From: Sulfurimonas sp.
Lineage (GTDB): Bacteria; Campylobacterota; Campylobacteria; Campylobacterales; Sulfurimonadaceae
Reading direction: 5' to 3'
DNA length: 38,986 bases
Assembly: GCF_023229025.1 (NCBI RefSeq)
Contig: NZ_JALOAA010000018.1
Span: forward strand, 1-38,986
The position numbers and the translations under genes were made by a program. Below the pieces are notes generated by a model, which was given only the letters and a program-made list of their open reading frames with translations, had not been told where the DNA came from and made no database searches. Below, one piece after another: positions 1 through 7,018 of the stretch (its first letter is position 1; each line of letters starts with the position of its first letter).

Positions 1-679
1 AATAGCCATGCTCTTTTTTTATCAGTTCAAAAAGCTCCTCTACAACCACTATTACCACTTCCAAAGTAACATTATGAAACTTTACAAGAGCAGCCCCATG
101 CTCAAACTCTTCGCTGCTTATATCATCTTTGAACTCAAATCCCAATGTCAGCGCAGATTTTAGAAATCTCTCTTTTTGAGTCGCCGTATCAAACGATACA
201 TAATGCTCCACATCTCTAGGCGCCAAAAGCTCATCATTCTCTTGCTCAAGTAGAAATATTATACTCCGACTCTGAATATGATGAAACTCAAGCTCGCTTG
301 GAAAAAGATTTTTATGGTAAAAATCCCACTTTGCATCTTTTACAACACTGCTCTCATACTTATAACCGCTCTCTTTTAATATGCCTGAGACTAAATTTTG
401 CAAATTTTTTGAATCTCTCGCATAAAAATAGAACTCATACCAGCCCTCATTAACTCTCATGCCGACATATTTTGCTTTTTTTTGATGCTCAACTGAAATA
501 ATCATTGACTCTTTAATCTCTAAAAATTGCTCAAAAGCCTCACTCTCTTTATCTATACTATTTGGCTTTACAAAAAGACTAAAAAGCCAGATATAAGAGT
601 CTCTGTACTCCTCTATATCGACCTCTACTTCTATATTTACTAATATATCTTCTTCAACTCTACTAAATATCTCTCTCAT
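1..679 (-). CDS. DUF695 / RraB-like domain protein (3' end missing)
   Basis: Reading the minus strand from an ATG at 679 gives 226 open codons running off the left edge, so the C-terminus is missing. The first ~130 residues resemble DUF695 (stretches WLFSLF, KYVGMRVNEGWYEFYFYARD and WDFYHKNLFPSELE). After about residue 165 the pattern FLKSALTLGFEF...GAALVKFHNVTLE resembles RraB, the regulator of ribonuclease E inhibitor family. DUF695-RraB fusions are a known architecture of unknown function; the RNase link is by family only. No signal peptide or membrane segment is visible, so it is probably cytosolic. It diverges from the porin gene across an intergenic region with two Fur-like sites, so iron control of this gene is possible but unproven. 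Confidence 0.7.
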   Translation of the reverse strand, partial: MREIFSRVEEDILVNIEVEVDIEEYRDSYIWLFSLFVKPNSIDKESEAFEQFLEIKESMIISVEHQKKAKYVGMRVNEGWYEFYFYARDSKNLQNLVSGILKESGYKYESSVVKDAKWDFYHKNLFPSELEFHHIQSRSIIFLLEQENDELLAPRDVEHYVSFDTATQKERFLKSALTLGFEFKDDISSEEFEHGAALVKFHNVTLEVVIVVVEELFELIKKEHGY

Positions 680-745
680 ATTTCACTTCATTTTATTTTT
701 TATAATTATAGCTAAGATAACTAAAAAATCCTTCTTCAAAAAAGT

Positions 746-764
746 AATGATAACAATTATCGTT
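746..764. promoter_or_regulatory. Fur-box-like operator 1
   Basis: The stretch holds GATAA-caa-TTATC, close to the classic Fur pattern of GATAAT repeats. The core TGATAACAATTATCGT (748-763) recurs with one mismatch at 816-831. It lies between the divergent DUF695 and porin genes. Control by Fur is inferred from the motif; another regulator of the same family is possible. Confidence 0.55.
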
Positions 765-810
765 CTTATATTACTTTAAGCAAAAAAATATTAAACTTCT
801 GCATATTAAT

Positions 811-835
811 GATTATGATAACAAATATCGTAATC
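811..835. promoter_or_regulatory. Fur-box-like operator 2 (inverted repeat)
   Basis: GATTATGATA (811-820) and TATCGTAATC (826-835) form an inverted repeat with 9 of 10 pairs matching around a 5-base centre. The inner 16 bases nearly repeat operator 1, 68 bp upstream. It ends 25 bases before the porin start codon, where a bound repressor would block transcription or translation of the porin. Confidence 0.6.
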
Positions 836-860
836 AAAACATTAAAATTAAGGGTTTAAT

Positions 861-2090
861 ATGAAGTTACTAAGAAAAAGATTTGGATTTAGTCTTGCTG
901 CTGCACTGCTAATAACAACAAATATAAATGCAGATACGGCTTCTGACATTGCGGAGTTAAGAGAAGAGATTGCAAAGTTAAAAGAGCAGACTCAAATTCT
1001 AACAGATGAGACAAGCAATTTGCAAACTGGATTTAACTATACGACAGTTGACTCAAAAGAGTCTCATAGCGGTCTAGGCGCTGCGGCATCAAAAGTTTAC
1101 TACTCAAAGTCGCCACTAAGCATCGGTGGATATGGTGAGATGTATTATGCACATACATCTAATGAAGGCTCTGCTAATTCAGACATTATTGATGTTTATA
1201 GATTTGTTCCTTATATCGGTTACAAGTTTACAGACAATATTATCTTAAATGCTGAGCTGGAGTTTGAGCATGGTGGCGGTGGGGACAACAAAGCCGGAGA
1301 TGGTTATGTTATTGTGGAGTTTATGTATCTTGACTTTCTTTTTAATGAAAACATAAATTTACGAGTCGGTAATATATTGATGCCTATGGGTCTAATCAAC
1401 GAAAAACATGAGCCGACTCTCTTTAGAACCGTTCAAAGACCAAACACTGAAAAATATCTTATTCCTTCTACATGGCATGAGAGCGGCATAATGGCTTACG
1501 GTAATATAGTTGATAATCTCTCATATAAAATAGGTGCATTTTCTGCTTTGGATTTAGAAGCCGGACTAGGAGAGAAAGAGAAGTGGCTTAGAGAGAGCCG
1601 TATCGGTTCATATAGAAATCAAAACAGACTAGGGCTTGCTGTTGTTGCAAGAGTGGATTATACAGGCATAAACGGTCTGCTTCTTGGTGCTTCGACTTAC
1701 ATTGATTCAGACTTGAGTATGATTGATGTTCATTTTGATTATAATAAAGATGCGTTTAGAGCTTATGGTGTTTTAACTCAGTCTGAACGTAGCAATACCC
1801 CGATAGGAGAGCCTAAGAGTGCAAAAGGCGGTTACTTGAATGTTGGTTACGATTTATTGACATTTACCTCATCTCAGGACAAAATGCCCCTATTTGTTCA
1901 ATATGAGAGCACTTCTGCACAAGATGAGATAGAGGGCGGTAGCTCAGTTGCATCGATTGACACAACAACGGTAGGTATAAACTACTTTCCACATGAGCAG
2001 GTTGTTTTAAAAGCTGACTACGCTATGCAGAGACAAGATGGTGTATCTGATAAAAATATAGCTAGTCTATCAATGGGCTTTATTTTTTAA
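861..2090 (+). CDS. Outer-membrane porin (OprO/OprP-like), putatively iron-regulated
   Basis: A 409-residue protein with a Sec signal peptide (about residues 1-24, ending NINA) and then a short coiled coil (about 27-53, AELREEIAKLKEQ), as in trimeric porins anchored near the periplasmic face. The rest is rich in alternating aromatic and polar strands (SIGGYGEMYYAH, YIGYKFTDNIILNAELEFEH) and ends in a beta-barrel-type Phe (MGFIF). Length and layout fit the phosphate-selective porin O/P superfamily; the substrate cannot be read from sequence. AAGGG lies about 8 bases before the ATG. The upstream Fur-like repeats suggest induction under low iron. It is followed, after a promoter, by the FMN-binding protein gene, so the porin may admit the substrate of that redox system. 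Confidence 0.85.
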   Translation: MKLLRKRFGFSLAAALLITTNINADTASDIAELREEIAKLKEQTQILTDETSNLQTGFNYTTVDSKESHSGLGAAASKVYYSKSPLSIGGYGEMYYAHTSNEGSANSDIIDVYRFVPYIGYKFTDNIILNAELEFEHGGGGDNKAGDGYVIVEFMYLDFLFNENINLRVGNILMPMGLINEKHEPTLFRTVQRPNTEKYLIPSTWHESGIMAYGNIVDNLSYKIGAFSALDLEAGLGEKEKWLRESRIGSYRNQNRLGLAVVARVDYTGINGLLLGASTYIDSDLSMIDVHFDYNKDAFRAYGVLTQSERSNTPIGEPKSAKGGYLNVGYDLLTFTSSQDKMPLFVQYESTSAQDEIEGGSSVASIDTTTVGINYFPHEQVVLKADYAMQRQDGVSDKNIASLSMGFIF

Positions 2091-2113
2091 TAATATTTTA
2101 TCTTTATATTATT
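2089..2113 (+). terminator. Weak AU hairpin after the porin
   Basis: AATAATAT (2089-2096) pairs with ATATTATT (2106-2113), an 8-bp all-AU stem overlapping the porin stop codon, with no long T-run after it. It may give partial termination at best, before the new promoter at 2125. Confidence 0.25.
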
Positions 2114-2124
2114 GATTAATTACA

Positions 2125-2153
2125 TTGACAAAAGATGTTTTATAGAATAAAAT
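2125..2153 (+). promoter_or_regulatory. Strong sigma70-type promoter for the FMN-binding gene set
   Basis: TTGACA (2125-2130) is followed, after exactly 17 bases, by TAAAAT (2148-2153). The expected start is near 2160, giving a leader of about 20 bases before the ATG at 2182. The flavin genes can therefore be transcribed without the porin. Confidence 0.65.
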
Positions 2154-2181
2154 CCGACAAACTAAAGCTTTAGGTATAATT

Positions 2182-2709
2182 ATGAAACAACTCTTAACTT
2201 ACTCTCTCTTGCTTATTTTAGCACTTCCCTTGAGTGCTAAAATACTCATCTCTCCAATAGATGCCATGAAAGAAAATTTTGGAAATGAAAATAAGATTGA
2301 AAAAAAGAATATTTTATTGACAAATGCTCAAGTGCAAAATATTGAAGATAGTGCCAAAGTAAAACTACTAAACAAAATAGTGAGAGTTTTTAAAGCCACC
2401 AAAGATGGAAAAACAACCGGACATGGAGTCTTAATCAATAGAAAAATCCGTACAAAAAATGGTGTTGTTCTCTATTTAATCTCTGCTGACTCCACCTTAA
2501 AGGGGATTGAGGTCGTTGCTTTTAATGAGCCTATGGAGTATATACCGTCTGATAAATGGCTGTCTCAATTTGAAGATGTGAAGATGCAAGACAAAACAAA
2601 ACTATCAAGTATTACAAATATTACGGGAGCAACACTTAGTGCTAAAATTTTCATAGATGGTTCAAAGGTTGCATTCGCGATTTACGATGAAGTACTAAAA
2701 GGTAAATAG
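2182..2709 (+). CDS. Periplasmic FMN-binding domain protein (flavinylated electron carrier)
   Basis: A 175-residue protein with a signal peptide (about residues 1-19, ending PLSA). Its C-terminal part matches the FMN-binding domain of RnfG/NqrC type. The motif ITGATLS puts Thr151 in the S/T-G-A-T position, to which ApbE joins FMN through a phosphoester. In this family the domain carries electrons outside the cytoplasmic membrane. The gene has its own promoter at 2125, and its stop codon overlaps the GTG start of the next gene by one base (TAGTG), so it is translationally coupled to the membrane proteins that follow. ApbE is encoded just beyond, on the opposite strand. The electron donor and acceptor are not visible from the protein itself; with the Fur-like sites upstream of the porin, ferric reduction is a reasonable inference. 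Confidence 0.85.
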   Translation: MKQLLTYSLLLILALPLSAKILISPIDAMKENFGNENKIEKKNILLTNAQVQNIEDSAKVKLLNKIVRVFKATKDGKTTGHGVLINRKIRTKNGVVLYLISADSTLKGIEVVAFNEPMEYIPSDKWLSQFEDVKMQDKTKLSSITNITGATLSAKIFIDGSKVAFAIYDEVLKGK

Positions 2710-3182
2710 TGAAATTTACCGTTATTAAAAACCTTCAAAAAGATAGTGCTATGAGCCTTATTTTAAAGGGCTTTCTTCTTTTTATACTTCTTTATATATT
2801 CTCTGATATTTTTGTTATGAAATCAAATTTTGGAATATCAACCCAGACAGTAACAACAACACTTCTTGGTGATGAGGATGCATATATAGACCCTATGAAT
2901 GAGGCATCTTTTTTGGAGTTTTGGCATGCTCAGATTTTCTTTGTCATGATGATTTTGCTCACACTCAGCTCAATCTTTATAAGAGTTGCAAAAAGAAGCA
3001 GAGCTATTCTTACAAATATACTCATGATAAGCGCTATTTTATCGCTTATATCACTACCTTTAGCCTTTTACTTCTCAAGTTTTTTTATAAATATATATCT
3101 TTTTGGCTACTTTGCATGGCATCTTGTAGCAATATATATGATTTTTTACTCCTTTTGGAAGCTAAATGCAAGAAGCGTATAA
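2709..3182 (+). CDS. Four-helix membrane protein of the flavin locus, copy 1
   Basis: A 157-residue hydrophobic protein starting at GTG, one base overlapping the previous stop. About four membrane helices are visible (near residues 17-37, 70-92, 98-118 and 120-150). Between helices 1 and 2 is a polar loop containing FGISTQTV and LLGDEDAYIDP. His73 (FWHAQ) and His137 (AWHLV) sit at or in helices and could bind haem or metal, but this is speculative. The next gene encodes a protein with the same layout, with a GFSPNSV loop and GNEEKFIP, suggesting an ancient duplication and a heterodimer. I do not recognise a named family. Context suggests it passes electrons across the membrane to the FMN-binding protein, or anchors it. 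Confidence 0.75.
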   Translation: MKFTVIKNLQKDSAMSLILKGFLLFILLYIFSDIFVMKSNFGISTQTVTTTLLGDEDAYIDPMNEASFLEFWHAQIFFVMMILLTLSSIFIRVAKRSRAILTNILMISAILSLISLPLAFYFSSFFINIYLFGYFAWHLVAIYMIFYSFWKLNARSV

Positions 3183-3612
3183 GCTCTCAATCCTTCACTA
3201 CTTAGCTTTTTCTATACTGCTAATCGTTAGTGCCGTTATGCTATTTGAGCATAAGATAGGATTTAGCCCAAACTCTGTTTTAGAGTATTACATAGGAAAT
3301 GAAGAGAAGTTTATACCATCACAGAGTGCCGGCGGAATTCTTAAGATAGTATTGCCGCATATCTTTGTGTTTGGACTTCTTGCCATGGTACTTTTGCACT
3401 TCTTGGTTTTTACAAAACTAAGATACAAGAGAAGCTTGCTTCTCCTTATATATGCTACGTTTGGTACTGCACTACTTGAAATTTTTGCACCGTTAATGAT
3501 TATTGGCGGATTTGAATTTTTTGCATATATAAAACTATTCTCATTTTTTGCACTATTAGTTCTTATTCTCTTTATCTCTTGGCTTCTCTTTAGAGTTATC
3601 ACTCAGAAGTAG
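3166..3612 (+). CDS. Four-helix membrane protein of the flavin locus, copy 2
   Basis: A 148-residue hydrophobic protein with about four membrane helices. The ATG lies 17 bases inside the end of the preceding gene, with GGAAG upstream, so the two are coupled. The loop after helix 1 (IGFSPNSV, YYIGNEEKFIP) aligns with the matching loop of copy 1 (FGISTQTV, LLGDEDAYIDP). His65 (LPHIF) takes the place of His73 in copy 1 and another His (LLHFLVF) follows. Function is unknown; a two-subunit membrane partner of the flavoprotein is the simplest reading. Its last 57 bases overlap the 3' end of apbE on the other strand. Confidence 0.75.
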   Translation: MQEAYKLSILHYLAFSILLIVSAVMLFEHKIGFSPNSVLEYYIGNEEKFIPSQSAGGILKIVLPHIFVFGLLAMVLLHFLVFTKLRYKRSLLLLIYATFGTALLEIFAPLMIIGGFEFFAYIKLFSFFALLVLILFISWLLFRVITQK

Positions 3613-4530
3613 ATTTTTAGCATACTCAGAGATGTTTTTACTTATAACAAGCTCATTATCACTCTGTAAAACTATATAGCCAACTCCAAGACTCTCTAAA
3701 AACTCATACGCTTTTTTCATAGGCATTACAGTTGCGGCAGTTGCATAAGCATCCAAATCACTGCTAGTAAGCTCGCTTATTAACGTTATAGATATGAACT
3801 TGGTTTGTGGTTTTTTTGCTTTTGGGTCAATTAGATGGTTGTTTTTTGTCGATACCACATATCTGTTGTAGTTTCCGCTAGTTGTAACCCCCAAATCATA
3901 TCTTGTGGTCTCAAATGATAGTAATATACCCTCCTCATCAAACGGGTCTTGGATATCTATCTTGCATGTGGATAGGCATCTTATATCTCCGCTTGCTGAT
4001 ATTACTGCACTATTTACGCCTCTGCTTCTAAAATGCTCTGCAACTTTATCAACGCTAAAGCCTTTTGCCATTCCACCTAAATCAACTTTTGCACCTTCCT
4101 CTAAAAAAGCCTCTTTTTCATCAAACCTCAAAGCCAAAAAATCAACCTTTGCGCTATTTAACTCCTGCGAGTATGCCACTCTCTCACTCTCTCCAAATCT
4201 GTAGAGATCTTTTGTAATTGAGCCGATTGTTATGTCAAAATAGCCATCGGTTTTAATAAAATATTTTTTACTCAAGCTAAGTGCCTCGTAAGTAAGAGCA
4301 TCTAGTTTGACATATCTGTTTTTATTGAGATTATATATTTTCGCCTCCGGCGCATATGAGGAGAGTGACATCTCTACAAGCTTAATAATTTCAAATCCAT
4401 CGGCAATAAGTTTTGCATCTCTCTCATCTGCTGTAATGGTAACAAAGGTCGACATAAGAACTTGGGTTCTAGAGAGAGTTTGCGCATTTATGAGGCAGAG
4501 CGCAGATAGTAGAAGCAGTAGTAATCTCAA
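3556..4530 (-). CDS. apbE: FAD:protein FMN transferase ApbE
   Basis: A 324-residue exported protein with a signal peptide MRLLLLLLSALCLINA. It moves FMN from FAD onto a Thr of target proteins in the periplasm. Family motifs are present: VDLGGMAKGFSVDKV, ISASGDIR (in place of the usual N-x-GGD), TSGNYNRY, LIDPKA and the metal-site region DAYATAATV. The obvious target is the FMN-binding protein at 2182-2709. The start lies 17 bases after the ribB stop on the same strand, so the FMN supply enzyme and the transferase probably share a transcript. The C-terminal 19 codons overlap the opposite-strand membrane gene, and the extra tail (KEKPRDKENKN) is lysine-rich and likely dispensable. Confidence 0.92.
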   Translation of the reverse strand: MRLLLLLLSALCLINAQTLSRTQVLMSTFVTITADERDAKLIADGFEIIKLVEMSLSSYAPEAKIYNLNKNRYVKLDALTYEALSLSKKYFIKTDGYFDITIGSITKDLYRFGESERVAYSQELNSAKVDFLALRFDEKEAFLEEGAKVDLGGMAKGFSVDKVAEHFRSRGVNSAVISASGDIRCLSTCKIDIQDPFDEEGILLSFETTRYDLGVTTSGNYNRYVVSTKNNHLIDPKAKKPQTKFISITLISELTSSDLDAYATAATVMPMKKAYEFLESLGVGYIVLQSDNELVISKNISEYAKNLLLSDNSKEKPRDKENKN

Positions 4531-4547
4531 GGCAGTATAGATATCTG

Positions 4548-5576
4548 TTAAATATCTATAACCTCATTTATCTCAAGTCCAAAACCGCCTAGTCCTACAA
4601 ACTCGGTCGCTTTCATAGAGGTAAGAAGATTCATCTTAGATATTCCAAATGATTTTAGTATCTGAGCACCTATTCCAAACTCTTTCATGGCAGCGTTGTC
4701 ATGATGAGTGGGCTTGTTTATAAAGATTAAAACACCGCTATTTTGCTTTAGGTACTCGATAGAAGCTATGAGATTATTATATTTTTTCTGATTTAAGAGT
4801 AGTTCGATGTCCGGTATAATATTGTGTACTCTCACATTTGCAACTGATGTTACATTGTGAAACACTATAGCCGTATGCTCTATTTTATCATGATCGGCAA
4901 AGGTGTACTTTTTAACCTTAGTGTCAAAAAACTCTATGTTCTCGATATCTATTTCGCTAACAAGTCTCTCGTTAGCAAGGCGATACTCTACAATGTCAGA
5001 TATAAATACAGTTTTTAAATTGTGTTTTTCAGCAAAGATATCCAAGTCGTCACGTCTAGCCATTGTGCCGTCTTCTTTAATTATCTCGCAAATAACAGCC
5101 GATTCGCTAAGTCCAGCCAAACGACACAAATCAACAGAGCCTTCCGTGTGCCCTGTTCTTACAAGAGTTCCTCCCTCTTTTGCTATTAGAGGAAATATAT
5201 GCCCGGGCTTGACTAACTCATCTGCACGACTTATTGGATTTGCTAAAATCTTGATAGTATCGTCTCTCTCTTTTGCCGAGATTCCAGTTAGTGCATTTTT
5301 AGCATCAACAGATACCGTAAAAGCTGTCTCATATGAGGATGTGTTTGAGCTTACCATGGGATTTAGTTCAAGTCTTGAGGCAATATTTTTACTTATAGCT
5401 ACACATATCAATCCTTTGGCATGTGTAGCCATGAAATTTACATGAGCAGGCGTAGAAAAGGCGGAAGCGTAAACTAAATCGCCTTCATTTTCTCTATCTT
5501 CATCATCAATCATGACGACCATGCGCCCTCTTTTGATCTCATCAATCGCTTCTAGTACTCTTTGTGTCGGTGTCAT
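4548..5576 (-). CDS. ribB: 3,4-dihydroxy-2-butanone 4-phosphate synthase with degenerate GTP cyclohydrolase II domain
   Basis: The N-terminal ~200 residues carry RibB motifs: MIDDEDRENEGDL (acidic metal-binding loop), THAKGLICVA, RTGHTEGSVDL and CEIIKEDGTMAR. This enzyme makes the four-carbon unit of riboflavin from ribulose 5-phosphate. The C-terminal ~140 residues match the RibA fold but lack the zinc-binding cysteines (no C-x2-G-D-x-F-x-S-x-R-C-x-C), ending GFGLEINEVIDI, so cyclohydrolase activity is unlikely. A decayed RibA half is, as far as I recall, also found in Campylobacter relatives. ATG 5576 is chosen because GAAAGAAG lies at good distance; an in-frame ATG at 5591 has no clear ribosome site. 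It precedes apbE on the same strand. Confidence 0.88.
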   Translation of the reverse strand: MTPTQRVLEAIDEIKRGRMVVMIDDEDRENEGDLVYASAFSTPAHVNFMATHAKGLICVAISKNIASRLELNPMVSSNTSSYETAFTVSVDAKNALTGISAKERDDTIKILANPISRADELVKPGHIFPLIAKEGGTLVRTGHTEGSVDLCRLAGLSESAVICEIIKEDGTMARRDDLDIFAEKHNLKTVFISDIVEYRLANERLVSEIDIENIEFFDTKVKKYTFADHDKIEHTAIVFHNVTSVANVRVHNIIPDIELLLNQKKYNNLIASIEYLKQNSGVLIFINKPTHHDNAAMKEFGIGAQILKSFGISKMNLLTSMKATEFVGLGGFGLEINEVIDI

Positions 5577-5666
5577 ATATACTTCTTTCATTTTAATACC
5601 GCAATTGTATATAAAAGTTGATTAATTTTAGTTCAAACAATTTTTCTAAATTCACCAGCACCCTCC

Positions 5667-5695
5667 TTGACAAAGAGAGCTTATTTGCCTATAAT
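5667..5695 (+). promoter_or_regulatory. Consensus sigma70 promoter of the tRNA operon
   Basis: TTGACA (5667-5672) and TATAAT (5690-5695) are both perfect, with a 17-base spacer. Transcription should begin near 5702, about 30 bases before the first tRNA. A perfect consensus fits strong, growth-related expression. Confidence 0.85.
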
Positions 5696-5733
5696 TCCAC
5701 CCCAACAAAGATATTTGCTTTGTTTGAGAGTGT

Positions 5734-5810
<77 letters not shown>

Positions 5811-5830
5811 ATTATTTAACTTTTCAATGT

Positions 5831-5905
5831 TGGGGTATCGCCAAGCGGTAAGGCCGCGGCTTTTGGTGCCGCTATTCGGGGGTTCGAATCCCTCTACCCC
5901 ATCCA
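5831..5905 (+). tRNA. tRNA-Gln (UUG), copy 1
   Basis: 75 bases with encoded CCA. The acceptor TGGGGTA pairs with TACCCCA, and the anticodon loop TTTTGGT gives anticodon UUG. An identical copy lies at 25282-25356. Confidence 0.95.
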
Positions 5906-5907
5906 CT

Positions 5908-5930
5908 TCAATAATTTAATTATTGATTTT
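5908..5930 (+). terminator. AU hairpin with T-run after tRNA-Gln
   Basis: TCAATAATT and AATTATTGA form a perfect inverted repeat around a single T, followed by TTTTT. The stem is almost all AU, so termination would be weak, and the next tRNA lies downstream. It could also be a processing site. Confidence 0.3.
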
Positions 5931-5944
5931 TGTTTAATCTAGGC

Positions 5945-5985
5945 AAAATTAAGCGAAGCATACTGTAGTATGTGAGTGAAATTTT
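5945..5985 (+). repeat. Hairpin element in the tRNA spacer
   Basis: CATACT-gt-AGTATG (5959-5972) forms a perfect stem, framed by AAAATT (5945-5950) and AATTTT (5980-5985). The spacer otherwise has no gene. It may be an RNase processing site between tRNAs or a small dispersed repeat. Confidence 0.4.
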
Positions 5986-6007
5986 AACGAAGAGTAAGCT
6001 AAAATAT

Positions 6008-6084
<77 letters not shown>

Positions 6085-6174
6085 AAATCATAAATTTTTA
6101 CTATAACAATCACTTACTTCAGCTCTGCCGAAAATAATTTATAATCTGGATTACCAATATAAGCATTTGGGACT

Positions 6175-6879
6175 CTAAGCACCCAACATTTTTATGATAT
6201 CTTCATATGTTTTGTATCCATAAGAGCTATTTATAACTCTGTTTTCTTTTACATATATTAGACTAGGCATTCCTCTAGCTCCTAATTTTCCTGCTAGTGC
6301 AAAATCACTCTCAAGCTCTTTTCTCATCTCTTTAGAGTTAAAATGTTTTTCAAACTCATCTATATCAATATTAAACTCTCTACAGATATCATGATAAAAT
6401 TCCAACCTTGTTGGATCTAATCCTTTTGCATAAAACCTTTCCTGAATTTTAGAGAAAAATCCCAGTACGGTTGAGCTATTATCATCTTTGTCTTTTAAGA
6501 TTTTCTTTACAATATAGACAGAAAGGCAAGCAGGCAGAGTGTCATAGTTGAACTCTTTTAACTCTAGTATTGAGTAAACAAATTTTTGACCTGTTTTTTT
6601 ATGAATATTTTGCCACTCATTTCTTAAAAAACCTCTAAAGTGCTCATTCCAAGCATCTCCTCCACCAATTCTAAGACCTCCCAAGATCACACTAAACTTT
6701 ATACCCTCTTTTGTACAAAACTCTTGTATCTTTCTAAGCTCCTCAGACATCCCCCAGCACCACGAGCACATAGGATCACCTACATAAAAAAGCTCTGCTT
6801 GATTTACATTAAGAGCACCCTCTTTTGTGTCACTACTACTTATTGTACATAAACCAGTTTCGCTATCACATGTCTGCAT
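6175..6879 (-). CDS. Cytosolic DsbA-family (FrnE-like) oxidoreductase
   Basis: A 234-residue thioredoxin-fold protein. The redox motif is C38-S-W-C41 in GDPMCSWCWG, and the cis-proline loop is GARGMPSLI near residue 205. No signal peptide is visible, which sets it apart from periplasmic DsbA and fits the FrnE/YfkO-like branch found in the cytosol. An extra N-terminal pair, C4 and C11 (CDSETGLC), precedes the domain and might act as a second redox or metal site. AAGGATATAA before the ATG gives a good ribosome site, and TATAAT lies on the same strand at 6938-6943. It stands alone between the tRNA operon and the sensor kinase, so the substrate is unknown. Confidence 0.8.
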   Translation of the reverse strand: MQTCDSETGLCTISSSDTKEGALNVNQAELFYVGDPMCSWCWGMSEELRKIQEFCTKEGIKFSVILGGLRIGGGDAWNEHFRGFLRNEWQNIHKKTGQKFVYSILELKEFNYDTLPACLSVYIVKKILKDKDDNSSTVLGFFSKIQERFYAKGLDPTRLEFYHDICREFNIDIDEFEKHFNSKEMRKELESDFALAGKLGARGMPSLIYVKENRVINSSYGYKTYEDIIKMLGA

Positions 6880-6937
6880 ATTTATATCCTTTATGAGAGT
6901 GTAATAAATTCAGTGTTAACACCTAATTTCTCCTAAG

Positions 6938-6943
6938 ATTATA
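6938..6943 (-). promoter_or_regulatory. -10 box for the DsbA-like gene
   Basis: TATAAT on the minus strand, about 60 bases upstream of the ATG at 6879. No good -35 is visible at 17 bases, which is common in Campylobacterota promoters. Confidence 0.4.
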
Positions 6944-7018
6944 CCAAACCTAAAGTCTCTTTTAGTTTTGTCATAAATGTTAATATCAGAGCAAATATTA
7001 TTTATTGAAAGTCCACAC

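Noticed and set aside
2921..3205. 94-codon frame overlapping the first membrane protein gene
   Set aside because: It is out of frame with two coupled genes that explain the region.
4903..5445. 180-codon open frame on the plus strand
   Set aside because: It lies wholly antisense to ribB, whose motifs are clear, and its serine-rich translation looks like no protein.
5592..5733. Possible FMN riboswitch upstream of ribB
   Set aside because: The gap is short and filled by the tRNA promoter; I saw none of the conserved RFN-element stems.
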